A stretch of DNA of 64,000 nucleotides from NCEH01 sp043195135 (GTDB lineage Bacteria; Pseudomonadota; Alphaproteobacteria; Rhizobiales; Xanthobacteraceae): NCBI RefSeq assembly GCF_043195135.1, contig NZ_JBAFWP010000006.1; one strand, 5' to 3'. Made by a program: the position numbers and the translations under genes. The notes under the pieces were generated by a model. That model made no database searches, was not told the DNA's origin, and was given only the letters and a program-made list of their open reading frames with translations. Positions 1-8,425 of this stretch are shown here, in pieces; the first letter of the stretch is position 1; each line of letters begins with the position of its first letter.

Positions 1-202
1 TGGTGAGATAGGCGCCCTGCGCCGCCGCGCAGGCGATCACCTCGTGCGGGCAGGTGACGAGCCTGGGCAGCTTCACCTGCTGGTGGGTCAGGCTGGCATA
101 GGCTTCCTGCAAGGCCGGCGTATCGGTGCCGGGATTGATGAAGATGGCGTCCACGTCATGGAGCGCGAGGCCCCGCAGAAACCATTCCGCGACTGTCGGC
201 AT
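1..202 (-). CDS. Thiamine-diphosphate-dependent enzyme, N-terminal fragment (cut by window edge)
   Basis: Only the first 67 codons lie in the window; the reading frame is open to the left edge. The protein begins MPTVAEWFLRGLALHDVDAI and continues with a NPGTDTPALQEAY stretch and a PHEVIACAAAQGAY stretch. These match the pyrimidine-binding N-terminal domain of acetolactate synthase / benzoylformate decarboxylase type enzymes, including the conserved Glu of PHE that activates the cofactor. The start at 202 is preceded by GGA about 8 bases upstream. It is the last visible gene of the minus-strand operon that carries the ABC importer and GntR regulator to its right, so a decarboxylase or carboligase acting on the imported compound is likely. 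The exact reaction cannot be told from 67 residues. Confidence 0.75.
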   Translation of the reverse strand, partial: MPTVAEWFLRGLALHDVDAIFINPGTDTPALQEAYASLTHQQVKLPRLVTCPHEVIACAAAQGAYLT

Positions 203-220
203 GTTCGGTCCTTTGAAAAG

Positions 221-928
221 TCAGAGCGTCTCGGCGGGGTGCGGCGGGGCGGCAGATGCGCTCGCGCGTTCGGCGGCCACCCGCTGCACCATGTCGGCGG
301 TGTCGCGGAAATGCTCCGTCAGCACCCGTTGTGCCGCGCCCACGTCCCGGGCGCGGCAGGCCTCGTACAATGCCCAGTGCTGGCGCTGGGGTGTCTCGTA
401 GCCTTCCGCGTCGACCCAGATGCGCACGTAGCGCTCCACGTTCCGGCGCAGCACGTCGATCTGTTCCACGAGGCGCGGCCAGCCGCTGGCGGCATTGATG
501 ATGGAATGGAAGCGCTGGTTCAGCTCGCGCCAGCGCGCGCGGTCCTGCGGGGCATCCATGGTGGCCAGGATCTCGCCCATCTTGGCGATCTCCTGGTCGG
601 TGAGGTTGGGGACGGACCGCGTGAGCGCCAGGCATTCGAGGGCGGTGCGCATGGCGAACAGCTCCGCCACCTCCTCGGCCCGCAGCTGCGACACCTCGGT
701 GCCGCGGAACGGATAGCAGGTGACGAGACCCTCCACCTCCAGCACCTTCAGCGCCTCGCGGACCGGCATGCGGCTGCATCCGAGGTCGGCCGCGATGCGG
801 TCCGGTTCCAGGCGCGCGCCGGGTCCCAGCCGCCCCTCGATGATGGCGGTGCGCAGCACGTGCAGCACCGCTTCCTTGCGGCTTGGAATGCTGCCCAGAA
901 GCAGCTTTTCGCCGTCGGTCAGGCCCAT
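221..928 (-). CDS. GntR-family regulator, FadR/FCD type
   Basis: A 235-residue cytoplasmic transcription factor. A winged helix-turn-helix lies at roughly residues 20-85 (ALKVLEVEGLV and the RGTEVSQL wing can be seen), followed by a helical FCD effector domain with regularly spaced His/Asp residues that usually bind a metal and an organic acid. It sits between the binding-protein gene (30 bases upstream) and the thiamine-diphosphate enzyme gene (18 bases downstream), so it is probably co-transcribed with the importer it controls. The near-perfect palindrome at 3677-3692, in front of the operon's first gene, is the natural candidate operator. Family assignment is firm; the ligand is unknown. 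Confidence 0.88.
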   Translation of the reverse strand: MGLTDGEKLLLGSIPSRKEAVLHVLRTAIIEGRLGPGARLEPDRIAADLGCSRMPVREALKVLEVEGLVTCYPFRGTEVSQLRAEEVAELFAMRTALECLALTRSVPNLTDQEIAKMGEILATMDAPQDRARWRELNQRFHSIINAASGWPRLVEQIDVLRRNVERYVRIWVDAEGYETPQRQHWALYEACRARDVGAAQRVLTEHFRDTADMVQRVAAERASASAAPPHPAETL

Positions 929-958
929 GGTGGTCGTCCTCGCTCGGGATTCATCCGC

Positions 959-1939
959 TCACTTCGCGTCGGGCGGGCGGTACCCTTGCTGGAGCGAGAA
1001 ATCCACCGCCGCCTTGAGATCCACCGGCGCGCGCAGCACCTTCCACTTGAGCAGGTCGTCCTCGGTGAGCTTGAGGAAATCCTCGGGGATCGTGCGCTGG
1101 TCCCAGCCCGCCTTGGTGTAGCCGAGCATGGCCTCGTCCACGCTGGTCTTGGCCCGGCGGGCGAGCACTTCGGCGGCGCGCTTGGGATCGCTCTGGATGA
1201 TGTCGAGCGCGGCGAGATGCGCCCATACCACCTTGCGCGCTTCTTCCGGGTGCGCCTTGATGAAGTCTTCGTTCAGCACCAGGGCGTTGCGGTAGATCTG
1301 GCCGTTGGCGAACACCTCGCGCCAGTCCCACAGAAGCTTCGCCTGGCCCTTCTCGATCATCTGCGAGGCATAGGGCTCGTAGACGTAATAGGCGTCGATG
1401 TCCTTGCGCTCGAGGGCGATGCCGGCCTCGGGCGGGGGCACCTGGATGAATTTCACGCCCTTGGGGTCGATGCCGTGGCTCGGCAGAATGTGCTCGGCGG
1501 CCAGCAGGTGCATGGTGTCGAGCTGGCGCACGATGCCGAAATTCTTGATGTCCTTGTCGGAGGCGAGGTCCTTGCGGGCCACCACGGTCGCCGAGCCGTA
1601 GCTGGAGGCGCCGGCGATGATGATCGGCAGCCCCCGTGCGCGATAGGTGAGGGCGGTGGCGATCTGGGTATAGGCCGCGTCCCATTCCCCGGTCTGGAGC
1701 ACCTGGCTCACGCGCTGGGAGGAGCCGCTGTCGAAGATCGGGTCGAGGCCATAGGCTTTCCAGATGCCCAATTCCTCGTCGAGGAAGGGCATCAGGTGAT
1801 CCCAGCCGGGATAGCCGGCGAAGATGCGCGGGCGATAGGGCTCGGCGCTCGCCTGCGCCACGCCGAACAGGGTTGCGGCGCATAGCGAGAGGGCAGCGAT
1901 CAACCGCCCGGGTCGGAACGAAAATCCGTGCCTTGTCAT
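959..1939 (-). CDS. ABC importer substrate-binding protein, NitT/TauT (SsuA-like) family
   Basis: Periplasmic solute-binding protein of 326 residues. I place the start at 1939 (MTRHGFSF) because it gives a clean signal peptide: basic N-terminus, hydrophobic core at about residues 13-28, and an ASA cleavage site near residue 32. The frame stays open further upstream, but that stretch overlaps the permease gene. The mature part has the SsuA/NMT1-like pattern (LGIWKAYGLDP, then PPPEAGIALERKDIDAYYVYEP). This family carries nitrate, sulfonates, taurine, thiamine precursors or aromatic acids, so the substrate stays open. It forms an operon with the permease (1975-2826) and ATPase (2813-3661) transcribed ahead of it. 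Confidence 0.85.
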   Translation of the reverse strand: MTRHGFSFRPGRLIAALSLCAATLFGVAQASAEPYRPRIFAGYPGWDHLMPFLDEELGIWKAYGLDPIFDSGSSQRVSQVLQTGEWDAAYTQIATALTYRARGLPIIIAGASSYGSATVVARKDLASDKDIKNFGIVRQLDTMHLLAAEHILPSHGIDPKGVKFIQVPPPEAGIALERKDIDAYYVYEPYASQMIEKGQAKLLWDWREVFANGQIYRNALVLNEDFIKAHPEEARKVVWAHLAALDIIQSDPKRAAEVLARRAKTSVDEAMLGYTKAGWDQRTIPEDFLKLTEDDLLKWKVLRAPVDLKAAVDFSLQQGYRPPDAK

Positions 1940-1974
1940 GTCGGCTTTTCCTGTTCTGCTCTGGAAGGGAGGGG

Positions 1975-2826
1975 TCAGTCGGTGCGCTGCATGCCCCAGC
2001 GGCCGATGGTGCGGCGCTCGAGCCAGTCGAAGAACACGGTCTCCACCAGCAGGCCCACGATGCCGATGATGAGCATGCCGCCGATCACGAGGTCCGGGCG
2101 CAGCTGCCAGCGGGCATTGTCGATCATGAAGCCGAGCCCGTCGGTGGCGGCGAGGATCTCGGCGGAGATGATCACGCGCCAGCCGGTGCCGTAGCCGAGC
2201 CGCAGGCCGGTGAGGATGAACGGCATGGCGGCCGGGATCACCACCCGCACGAAGGCGCGCAGCGGCCGGGTGCCGAACACCTTCACCACGCGGATATATT
2301 GCTCGTCGATGGCGGCGACGCCCGCCGCGGTGTTCACCAGGATCGGGAACACGGCGGTGATGAAGATGGCGAAGATGATCGACTTGAAGCCGAGGCCGAA
2401 CCACAGGATGGCGAGCGGCACCCAGGCGACGCCGGGGATGGGATAGATGATGCGGATCGTGGTCTGCAACGCGCTCTGCGTCCAGCGGGACCAGCCGACC
2501 ACGAGGCCGAGCGGCAGGCCCACGATCACCGAGGCCACATAGCCGACCACCTGGCGCTCCAGGGAGCGCGTCACATTGTGGATCAGGTCGCCGTCGTCGA
2601 ACGCTTCGCGCACCGCCTGCGCCACTTCCGCCGGGGTCGGAAGGAGATGGCGCGGATAGATGCCGCTGGTGGCCGCGAGGTGCCAGAGCAGGATCACGCC
2701 GACCAGGAACAGATATCCCACGGCCGCATGGGCAAAGCGCGTGGCGCGCGGGCCGCGCAGGCGGTCGATCAGGGGCCGGGTGCCACGTTCCGTGACGGCG
2801 GCGGGGGTCGCATCAATTGGCGACAT
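1975..2826 (-). CDS. ABC importer permease, NitT/TauT (SsuC-like) family
   Basis: Inner-membrane permease of 283 residues with about six hydrophobic segments (for example VGYLFLVGVILLWHLAA near residue 36). It carries the EAA-type coupling region, seen as FGTRPLRAFVRVVIPAAMPFILTGL cut here to the key GTRPLRAFVRVVIP part. Length is normal for the family. The first 14 bases overlap the end of the ATPase gene, indicating translational coupling, and the binding-protein gene follows 35 bases on. It should form the homodimeric channel for the substrate captured by the 959-1939 protein. The substrate is not identifiable from the permease. Confidence 0.88.
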   Translation of the reverse strand: MSPIDATPAAVTERGTRPLIDRLRGPRATRFAHAAVGYLFLVGVILLWHLAATSGIYPRHLLPTPAEVAQAVREAFDDGDLIHNVTRSLERQVVGYVASVIVGLPLGLVVGWSRWTQSALQTTIRIIYPIPGVAWVPLAILWFGLGFKSIIFAIFITAVFPILVNTAAGVAAIDEQYIRVVKVFGTRPLRAFVRVVIPAAMPFILTGLRLGYGTGWRVIISAEILAATDGLGFMIDNARWQLRPDLVIGGMLIIGIVGLLVETVFFDWLERRTIGRWGMQRTD

Positions 2827-3661
2827 GGCTTGCTCCTTCCTGCGCCGGAGCCGGCACGCCGGCGCCGAGAATGTCCGCGAGGCCGCGATAGGTCTTGTGA
2901 TGGCCGAGGCCCATCTCCTCGCCGAGCGAGGCGCGCACCTGATTGACGCGTTCCAGATAGGCCGGCGAGGTCACGTCGCGCGGCCGGGGAAGGTCGTTCT
3001 CGACCACCAGCTTCATGCGGCCGGGTCGCGAGGTCATGACGACGATGCGGTCGGCGAGCTGGACCGCCTCGTCGATATTGTGGGTGACGAACAGCACCGT
3101 CTTGTTGAGCGCCTCCCAGATCGAGAGCAGTTCGTCCTGAAGCTGGGCGCGGGTGAAGGCGTCGAGCGCGGCGAACGGCTCGTCCATCAGCAGCACCTTG
3201 GGATTGACGGCGAGCGCGCGGGCGATGGAGACGCGCTGGCGCATGCCGCCGGAAAGCTGCTTGGGATGGGCGTCGGCGAATTTGTCCAGCCCCATGACAG
3301 CGAGGATCGCCCGCGCCCGCTCCAGCCGCGGCGTCTTCTGCCAGCCCTGGGATTCCAGCCCGAAGGCGACGTTCTCGGCCACCGTCAGCCAGGGAAACAG
3401 CGCATAGTCCTGGAACACATAGGCGCGGTCGGGCCCGGGGCCGGTGACCTTGCGCTCGTCCACCCGCACCTCGCCGCCGGACTGTTTGAGCAGGCCGGCG
3501 ACAATGTTCAGCGCGGTGGTCTTGCCGCAGCCGGACGGGCCGAGCAGGCAGATGAACTCCCCTGTCGCAATGTCCAGGCTGAAGTCCTGGAGGGCCACCA
3601 CCTGGTTTCCGCCGGGGGTGGAATAGGTCTTTCGCAGATTGCGGATTTCGACGCGGGACAT
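2813..3661 (-). CDS. ABC importer ATPase, NitT/TauT (SsuB/TauB-like) family
   Basis: A 282-residue cytoplasmic ATPase, first gene of the operon. Visible motifs are the Walker A GPSGCGKTT near residue 41, the Q-loop YVFQDYALFPW, the ABC signature LSGGMRQRVSIARAL near residue 137, the Walker B VLLMDEPFAALD near residue 157, and the switch His in FVTHNIDEAV. The short C-terminal tail after the fold is typical of SsuB/TauB. It powers uptake with the permease at 1975-2826. The 233-base region to its right, before the next operon's end, holds the probable promoter and a palindromic operator candidate. Confidence 0.92.
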   Translation of the reverse strand: MSRVEIRNLRKTYSTPGGNQVVALQDFSLDIATGEFICLLGPSGCGKTTALNIVAGLLKQSGGEVRVDERKVTGPGPDRAYVFQDYALFPWLTVAENVAFGLESQGWQKTPRLERARAILAVMGLDKFADAHPKQLSGGMRQRVSIARALAVNPKVLLMDEPFAALDAFTRAQLQDELLSIWEALNKTVLFVTHNIDEAVQLADRIVVMTSRPGRMKLVVENDLPRPRDVTSPAYLERVNQVRASLGEEMGLGHHKTYRGLADILGAGVPAPAQEGASHVAN

Positions 3662-3676
3662 GTCATCCTCAGCGAT

Positions 3677-3692
3677 ATATCGGATCAGATAT
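3677..3692. promoter_or_regulatory. Near-perfect 16-bp palindrome, candidate GntR operator
   Basis: The sequence ATATCGGATCAGATAT equals its own reverse complement except for one base pair. It lies 16 bases upstream of the ATPase start codon (3661), where it would block translation initiation or early transcription of the importer operon. Size and symmetry fit an FCD-type GntR dimer site, and the operon encodes such a regulator at 221-928. Operator function is inference. The rest of 3693-3894 is somewhat AT-rich near 3735-3770 and holds nothing else I recognise. Confidence 0.45.
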
Positions 3693-3894
3693 TTGTCCGC
3701 ATCAGACGGACTGGCGCCGTATTGGTCAAGCCCAAATTTTACGCAAGTCCTTGATTAAAAAGTAGATTTCGCCAACTTGCAGACGCGCCGAAGCGCGCCG
3801 CCTCCGGTTTGGAGGGACGGTCTCCCGGCGCGGACGGCGGGGAAGCTTCCCCGCCGCATGTGTCGGCGGTCGTGCCGCCGGTGTCGGCCCTACT

Positions 3895-5310
3895 TCACTG
3901 AAGCGCGCCGCAATCCGGCGGGATGCGCGTGTGAAAATCGGTCCTTTGCTGATAGGCGTCGGCCGCGCGCAGCAGCAGGTCTTCGCCATAGGGGCGGCCG
4001 ACCAGCTGGAACGAGGCGGGCAGGCCGTTTTGCGTGAAGCCGCACGGCACCGCCACCGCCGGCAGGCCGAGATAATTGATGCCGCGCGTGCAATGGGTGA
4101 GCTTGCCGAGCACGGTGGCGAAATCCGCCTGGGTGGTCTCCGCGATCGTCGGCACGGGAATGGCGAAGGTCGGGATATGCACCATGTCCGCCTCGCCCAT
4201 GGCGGCGGCAAGCCATTCGCGGGCGATGGTGGCGCGCATCATCAGCGCCTCGGCGTAACGGGTCGCGGGGTAGGAGAGGCCGGGCATCAGGCGCGCGCGC
4301 ACCTGGGCGCCGATGTCCTGCGGCCGCTCCACCAGCGCCTTGCGATGCAGGCTCGCGCCTTCCACCGCCATCACCAGCATGATGAGGGCATTGACCAGCG
4401 CCATGTCCGGCACCGCGGTTTCGATCACGCGCGCGCCGGCGTCCGTCATCACCCGCAGGCTCTCGTCCAGCAGCGCGTTGATCTCGGGCGTCGCGGCTTC
4501 GCGATAATAGGCCCGCGGCACCGCGATGGTGCGGCCGGCGAGATCGCCCGTCAGCGCAGCCTCGTAATCGCGCACAGGCGCGTTCACGCTGGAGGCGTCG
4601 CGGGCATCCGGCCCGCCGATCACGGAGAGCAGGCGCGCCGCGTCCCGCGCGCTGGTGGCGAGCGGCCCGAGCGTGTCCAGCGAGGGCGCGAGCGGCATGG
4701 CGCCATACAAAGGCACGAGGCCATGCGTTGGCTTGACGCCGGTGATGCCGCACATGCCGGCGGGATGGCGGATGGAGCCCGCCGTATCCGAGCCGAGCGC
4801 CGCCGGCACCAGCCGCGCCGCCACCGCCGCGCCCGAGCCGGAGGACGAGCCGCCCGGGCCATAGGCGGTGTTCCAGGGGTTAAGACCGTGGCCATATTGG
4901 GCGTTGAAGCCGGTGGGCGACAGCGCGAGTTCGGCGAGGTGCAGCGTGCCGAGATCCAGCGCGCCGGCCGCGTCCAGCCGCTCCAAAGCGGTGGAGGTGA
5001 TGTCCGGCACGAAATCCTTGCGGATCAGCGACCCGCCCGTGCACACGCGCCCGGCGCGATAATAGAGATCCTTATGGGCGAGCGGCACGCCGGCGAGCGG
5101 GCCGAGCGTCTCGCCCCGTGCCCGCGCCTGATCCACCGCCCGCGCCGCTTCCAGCGCGCTGTCGCGGGTGAGGAGCATGATGGCGTTGAAGCGCGGACCC
5201 AGGCGCTCCAGCCGGTCGAGGGCGAGGGTGGCCACCTGCTCGGCGGAAGCCTCGCCCTTGGCGATGGCGTCGGCGGTCGCGACGACGCCCCATTCGTGCA
5301 TGGCGCTCAT
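3895..5310 (-). CDS. Amidase-signature hydrolase, AtzE-like (partner of AtzG-like subunit)
   Basis: A 471-residue amidase-signature enzyme. The Ser-cisSer-Lys triad is readable as Lys80 (PLAHKDLYY), Ser155-157 (GPGGSSSGSGAA) and Ser179 (GSDTAGSIR). The start at 5310 (MSAMHEWG) overlaps the stop of the 72-residue AtzG-like gene in an ATGA arrangement. That coupling is characteristic of AtzG/AtzE, where the small subunit stabilises the amidase; AtzE hydrolyses 1-carboxybiuret in cyanuric acid catabolism. Here no cyanuric acid hydrolase or AtzH-like gene is visible. The pair closes an operon of an LIV importer and two PuuE-like deacetylases, so a related linear amide or ureide is a more cautious substrate guess. 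Family is certain, substrate is not. Confidence 0.85.
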   Translation of the reverse strand: MSAMHEWGVVATADAIAKGEASAEQVATLALDRLERLGPRFNAIMLLTRDSALEAARAVDQARARGETLGPLAGVPLAHKDLYYRAGRVCTGGSLIRKDFVPDITSTALERLDAAGALDLGTLHLAELALSPTGFNAQYGHGLNPWNTAYGPGGSSSGSGAAVAARLVPAALGSDTAGSIRHPAGMCGITGVKPTHGLVPLYGAMPLAPSLDTLGPLATSARDAARLLSVIGGPDARDASSVNAPVRDYEAALTGDLAGRTIAVPRAYYREAATPEINALLDESLRVMTDAGARVIETAVPDMALVNALIMLVMAVEGASLHRKALVERPQDIGAQVRARLMPGLSYPATRYAEALMMRATIAREWLAAAMGEADMVHIPTFAIPVPTIAETTQADFATVLGKLTHCTRGINYLGLPAVAVPCGFTQNGLPASFQLVGRPYGEDLLLRAADAYQQRTDFHTRIPPDCGALQ

Positions 5311-5525
5311 GGCTTGGCCTTTGTCTCGGGGGCCGGCGCGGTGAAGCTGGCGAAAAAGCTCGCGAGGCTCCAGGGCGCATCGGCGAGGGTGATCCGCTCG
5401 CGCGCGCCGGCTTCGATGGTCGCGTTGATTCCCAGCGCCACGTCGCGCGCCGCCGCCGCCTGCGCGGGATCGAGGGTGACGCCGTTGAGCGCGCGCATGC
5501 GACTCGTCCAATCATCTTCGGTCAT
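5307..5525 (-). CDS. AtzG-like small amidase subunit (DUF4089)
   Basis: A 72-residue protein beginning MTEDDWTSRMRALNGVTLDP, with the alternating helical pattern PAQAAAARDVALGINATIE and an aromatic C-terminal patch (WSLASFFASF). This matches the short DUF4089/AtzG proteins that occur next to AtzE-type amidases and form a complex resembling GatCA. Its last four bases are shared with the amidase start codon, which supports equimolar synthesis. It begins 11 bases after the LivF gene ends. Assignment rests on pattern, length and context. Confidence 0.8.
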   Translation of the reverse strand: MTEDDWTSRMRALNGVTLDPAQAAAARDVALGINATIEAGARERITLADAPWSLASFFASFTAPAPETKAKP

Positions 5526-5536
5526 GGTGAGGCCTT

Positions 5537-6241
5537 TCAGTGCACGCCGAGGAAGCGGGTGAGAGTTTCGGGCTGGCGGGCGATCTCGGCGGCGGGCGCC
5601 TCATGTACCACGCGTCCGGTTTCCAGGATGTAGACCCGGTCGGCCACCGCCAGGGCGCTGTAGAGGTTCTGCTCCACCAGCAGGATGGAGAGCCCGGCGC
5701 GCTTCAATTCGCCGATGATGCCTTCGAGATGCTGAACCATCACCGGCGCGAGGCCCTCGGAGGGCTCGTCCATCAGGATCAGCTCGGGGTCGATCATCAG
5801 CGCGCGGGCGACCGCGAGCATCTGCCGCTCGCCGCCCGAGAGCTGGTTGCCGCGATTGTGGCGGCGCTCGGCGAGGCGGGGGAAGAATTCGAACGCCTTG
5901 GCCACCGTCCAGCCATGGGTGGCGCTGGCGGGCTTGAGCACGGTGAGGTGCTCGGTGACGGTGAGCGAGGGAAACAGCCGCCGCCCCTGGGGCACCAAAG
6001 CGATGCCGCTGCGGGCGATGAGATGCGGCGCGACGCCGAGCAGGCTCTTGCCCTTCCAGCGCACCGCGCCCTGCCGCACATTGGGAGGCGAGAGCCCCAT
6101 GATGGAGCGGATGAGCGTGGTCTTGCCCATGCCGTTGCGGCCGAGCAGGGCGACCACTTCGCTTTTGCCCACATTCAGGCGGGCGCCGTGCAGCACATGG
6201 GCGTCGCCGTAATAGGAATGGATGTCCGCGACCTCAAGCAT
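5537..6241 (-). CDS. LIV-type ABC importer ATPase (LivF-like)
   Basis: A 234-residue ATPase with Walker A LLGRNGMGKTT near residue 33, signature LSGGERQMLAVARAL near residue 137, and Walker B LILMDEPSEGL. The short form ending soon after the D-loop and switch region is typical of LivF. Its start overlaps the end of the LivG gene by 8 bases. With LivG (6234-6989), LivM (8426-9412), LivH (9412-10272) and the binding protein (7132-8388) it completes one LIV importer. The family also takes up amides, urea and aromatic acids, so amino-acid transport should not be assumed. Confidence 0.92.
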   Translation of the reverse strand: MLEVADIHSYYGDAHVLHGARLNVGKSEVVALLGRNGMGKTTLIRSIMGLSPPNVRQGAVRWKGKSLLGVAPHLIARSGIALVPQGRRLFPSLTVTEHLTVLKPASATHGWTVAKAFEFFPRLAERRHNRGNQLSGGERQMLAVARALMIDPELILMDEPSEGLAPVMVQHLEGIIGELKRAGLSILLVEQNLYSALAVADRVYILETGRVVHEAPAAEIARQPETLTRFLGVH

Positions 6242-6989
6242 TGTGGCGCGCCTTGCCGAGATAGACGTCCTGGACGTCGCTATTGCCGCGGATCTCAGAC
6301 GGCGGCGCCTCCACCAGCAGCTTGCCGTTGTTGAGGCAGGTCACGTAGTCCACCAGCGAGAGGATCAGGTCCATGTCGTGCTCGATCAGCACCAGGGTCA
6401 GCTCGCGCGGCAGGGCGCGGATGATGTCGGAGACGATCACGCGCTCGGCCGGAGAGAGGCCGGCGGCGGGCTCGTCCAGCAGCAGCAGCTTGGGCTGGGC
6501 CACCAGGGCCATGGCCATTTCCAGCTGGCGCTGCTCGCCATAGGAGAGTTCCTTCACCGCCGCGTCGCGCCGCGTGTGCAGGCGGGAAATCTCCAGCGCC
6601 GCGCCGGCGCGGCGGGTTTCCTCCGCATCCAGCGCATCCTTGCCGAACAGGGAGAACTTGCGCGGCGAGAGGCCCCGCACCGCGAGCCGCATATTCTCCG
6701 CCACCGTGAGGTTGGGAAACAGATTGGTGATCTGGAAGGTGCGGCTCATGCCGCGCCGGGCGCGCGCGTGCACCGGGGCGCGGGTCACGTCCTTGCCGGC
6801 GAAGATCACCTGGCCGGAGGTGGCCGGCACGACGCCTGTGATCGCGTTGAACAGGGTCGTCTTGCCGGCGCCGTTGGGGCCGATGATGGCGCGCCGCTCG
6901 CCCGCGCGGACACGGATCGACACGTCATCCACGGCGCGCAGCGCGCCGAACTGGACCGTGACGGAATCGAGTTTCAGAAAATCGGTCAC
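6234..6989 (-). CDS. LIV-type ABC importer ATPase (LivG-like)
   Basis: A 251-residue ATPase: Walker A IGPNGAGKTT near residue 36, the long LivG-type insertion after the Q-loop (RTFQITNLFPNLTVAENM), signature LSYGEQRQLEMAMAL, and Walker B LLLLDEPAAGL. It pairs with LivF, which starts inside its last codons. It is separated from the binding-protein gene upstream by 142 bases that hold a strong hairpin (7040-7080), so its expression may be lower than that of the binding protein. Confidence 0.92.
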   Translation of the reverse strand: MTDFLKLDSVTVQFGALRAVDDVSIRVRAGERRAIIGPNGAGKTTLFNAITGVVPATSGQVIFAGKDVTRAPVHARARRGMSRTFQITNLFPNLTVAENMRLAVRGLSPRKFSLFGKDALDAEETRRAGAALEISRLHTRRDAAVKELSYGEQRQLEMAMALVAQPKLLLLDEPAAGLSPAERVIVSDIIRALPRELTLVLIEHDMDLILSLVDYVTCLNNGKLLVEAPPSEIRGNSDVQDVYLGKARHNA

Positions 6990-7039
6990 GACGCGGGGCG
7001 CCTCGGTTCTGTGCCGGCCAACCTGCCGGCGAGGGGGGA

Positions 7040-7080
7040 GCGAGAGGGGTCGGCGTCAGGGCAGAGCCCACCCCTCTCGC
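7040..7080. terminator. Hairpin between binding-protein and LivG genes
   Basis: GCGAGAGGGGT (7040-7050) pairs perfectly with ACCCCTCTCGC (7070-7080), an 11-bp GC-rich stem around a 19-base loop. There is no T run after it on the transcribed minus strand, so it looks like an attenuator or a 3'-end stabiliser of the binding-protein message rather than a full terminator. The role is inference. Confidence 0.5.
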
Positions 7081-7131
7081 CAGCCGAAGCGGAGCCTCCA
7101 AAGGGGGAGGAGGCGGCTCCGCCGCGGCATC

Positions 7132-8388
7132 TCAGCTTTTCTTGATGCCCTGGAAGTCGCGCGAATAGGGCGGCTGCTTCATGTAGGTTTCCGGATCGTA
7201 TTTCCAGAATTGCGACACCTGCGCATAGGACGCGACCGGGACGTTCCAGTATTTGCCGTCCGCGTTCTTGACCACCTTGCGGATGGAGACGTCGTAGATC
7301 GGATTGCCGAAGGCATCGAGCTTCACGGTGGTGCCGAGGGGCGAATTGACGAGATCGGTCTTCATCACCGAAGCCAGGAACGCCTCGCGGTCGGCGGTCG
7401 CGCCATTAAGCGGCTTCAGCGCCTCGTCGATCCACATGGCGCCGGAATACATGGAGAAGCCGTAGAGCGAGGGCAGCTTGGAGAATTTCTTGCCGTAGGC
7501 CGCCACGAATTCCTTGGTGCGCGGATTGTCCGAGCCCTCGGCGAAATGGGCGGCGACGACCACGCCCTCGACCTCGTCGCCCATGGTGCGGATCACCGAC
7601 TGGTCGGTGACGTTCATGGCGCCCACCAGCGGGATCTGGCCCTTCAGGCCGAAGCTCGCATATTGCTGCATCAGGCGCGCGGCATCGGCCCCGGTCTCCA
7701 TGCAGAAGATCACGTCGGCGCCGAGATTGGCCAATTGGCCGAGATAGGGGCTGAAGTCCGAGGTGTTGAGCGGATGCCAGAACTGGCCCAGCACCTTGCC
7801 GCCGCCCTCGGTGAAGGTCTGGCAGAAGCCGCCGCACTGCTCGTGGCCGAACGTGTAGTCCTGGCTGATGGTCGCGACCTTGCGATAGCCCTGCTTGAGG
7901 CACCAGTCGGCGAGCGGACGGGGGAACTGGCTCGCGGTATAGCCGGCGACCCGGATCACGTTCTTGATGCGGTTGCGCTGGGTGAGATCGTCGGCGGCGA
8001 TGATCGGGATGAAATAGGGCGTGCCGTTGCCCTTCACGTAATTGGCCACCGCAAGGCCGGTGTTGGCCAGCAGATTGCCGAACAGCATGTCCACATTCGC
8101 CTGTTCAACCAGGCGGCGGGCCTTCTGGAGCGCGGTATCGGGGTTGGAGGCGTCGTCTTCCACGACGATCTCCACCTTGCGGCCGCCGGACTGGAAGCCG
8201 CGCTCTTCCCAATACATGTTGAAGCCGTCCACCATCTCGCGGCCGCCGGCGGCGACCACCCCGGTGAGCGGCGCCATGACGCCGATCCTGATCGGCCCGC
8301 TGGCCTGCGCGCGGGCGACGTAAGGCATCGCCACGGGGCCGATGGCGGCCAGCGCGGCGCTTGATTTCAGAAACGTCCTGCGATCCAT
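7132..8388 (-). CDS. LIV-type substrate-binding protein, Tat signal
   Basis: A 418-residue periplasmic binding protein. The start at 8388 gives MDRRTFLKSSAALAAIG, a twin-arginine signal (RRTFLK) with cleavage expected after the ARA near residue 29; the open frame upstream adds 20 unlikely residues. The mature chain opens IRIGVMAPLTGVVAAGGREM, the type I periplasmic-binding fold of the Peripla_BP_6 family. It lies between LivM and LivG in the operon. Tat export of binding proteins is common in this group. The ligand may be an amide or ureide given the enzymes in the operon. Confidence 0.9.
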   Translation of the reverse strand: MDRRTFLKSSAALAAIGPVAMPYVARAQASGPIRIGVMAPLTGVVAAGGREMVDGFNMYWEERGFQSGGRKVEIVVEDDASNPDTALQKARRLVEQANVDMLFGNLLANTGLAVANYVKGNGTPYFIPIIAADDLTQRNRIKNVIRVAGYTASQFPRPLADWCLKQGYRKVATISQDYTFGHEQCGGFCQTFTEGGGKVLGQFWHPLNTSDFSPYLGQLANLGADVIFCMETGADAARLMQQYASFGLKGQIPLVGAMNVTDQSVIRTMGDEVEGVVVAAHFAEGSDNPRTKEFVAAYGKKFSKLPSLYGFSMYSGAMWIDEALKPLNGATADREAFLASVMKTDLVNSPLGTTVKLDAFGNPIYDVSIRKVVKNADGKYWNVPVASYAQVSQFWKYDPETYMKQPPYSRDFQGIKKS

Positions 8389-8425
8389 CTGTCCCGCTCC
8401 TGTCTGGATTTGTTTATTGTCGTCT

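Noticed and set aside
3895..5525. Cyanuric acid degradation operon (atzDEF-type)
   Set aside because: Only AtzG- and AtzE-like genes are present; no cyanuric acid hydrolase or allophanate hydrolase is visible in the window.
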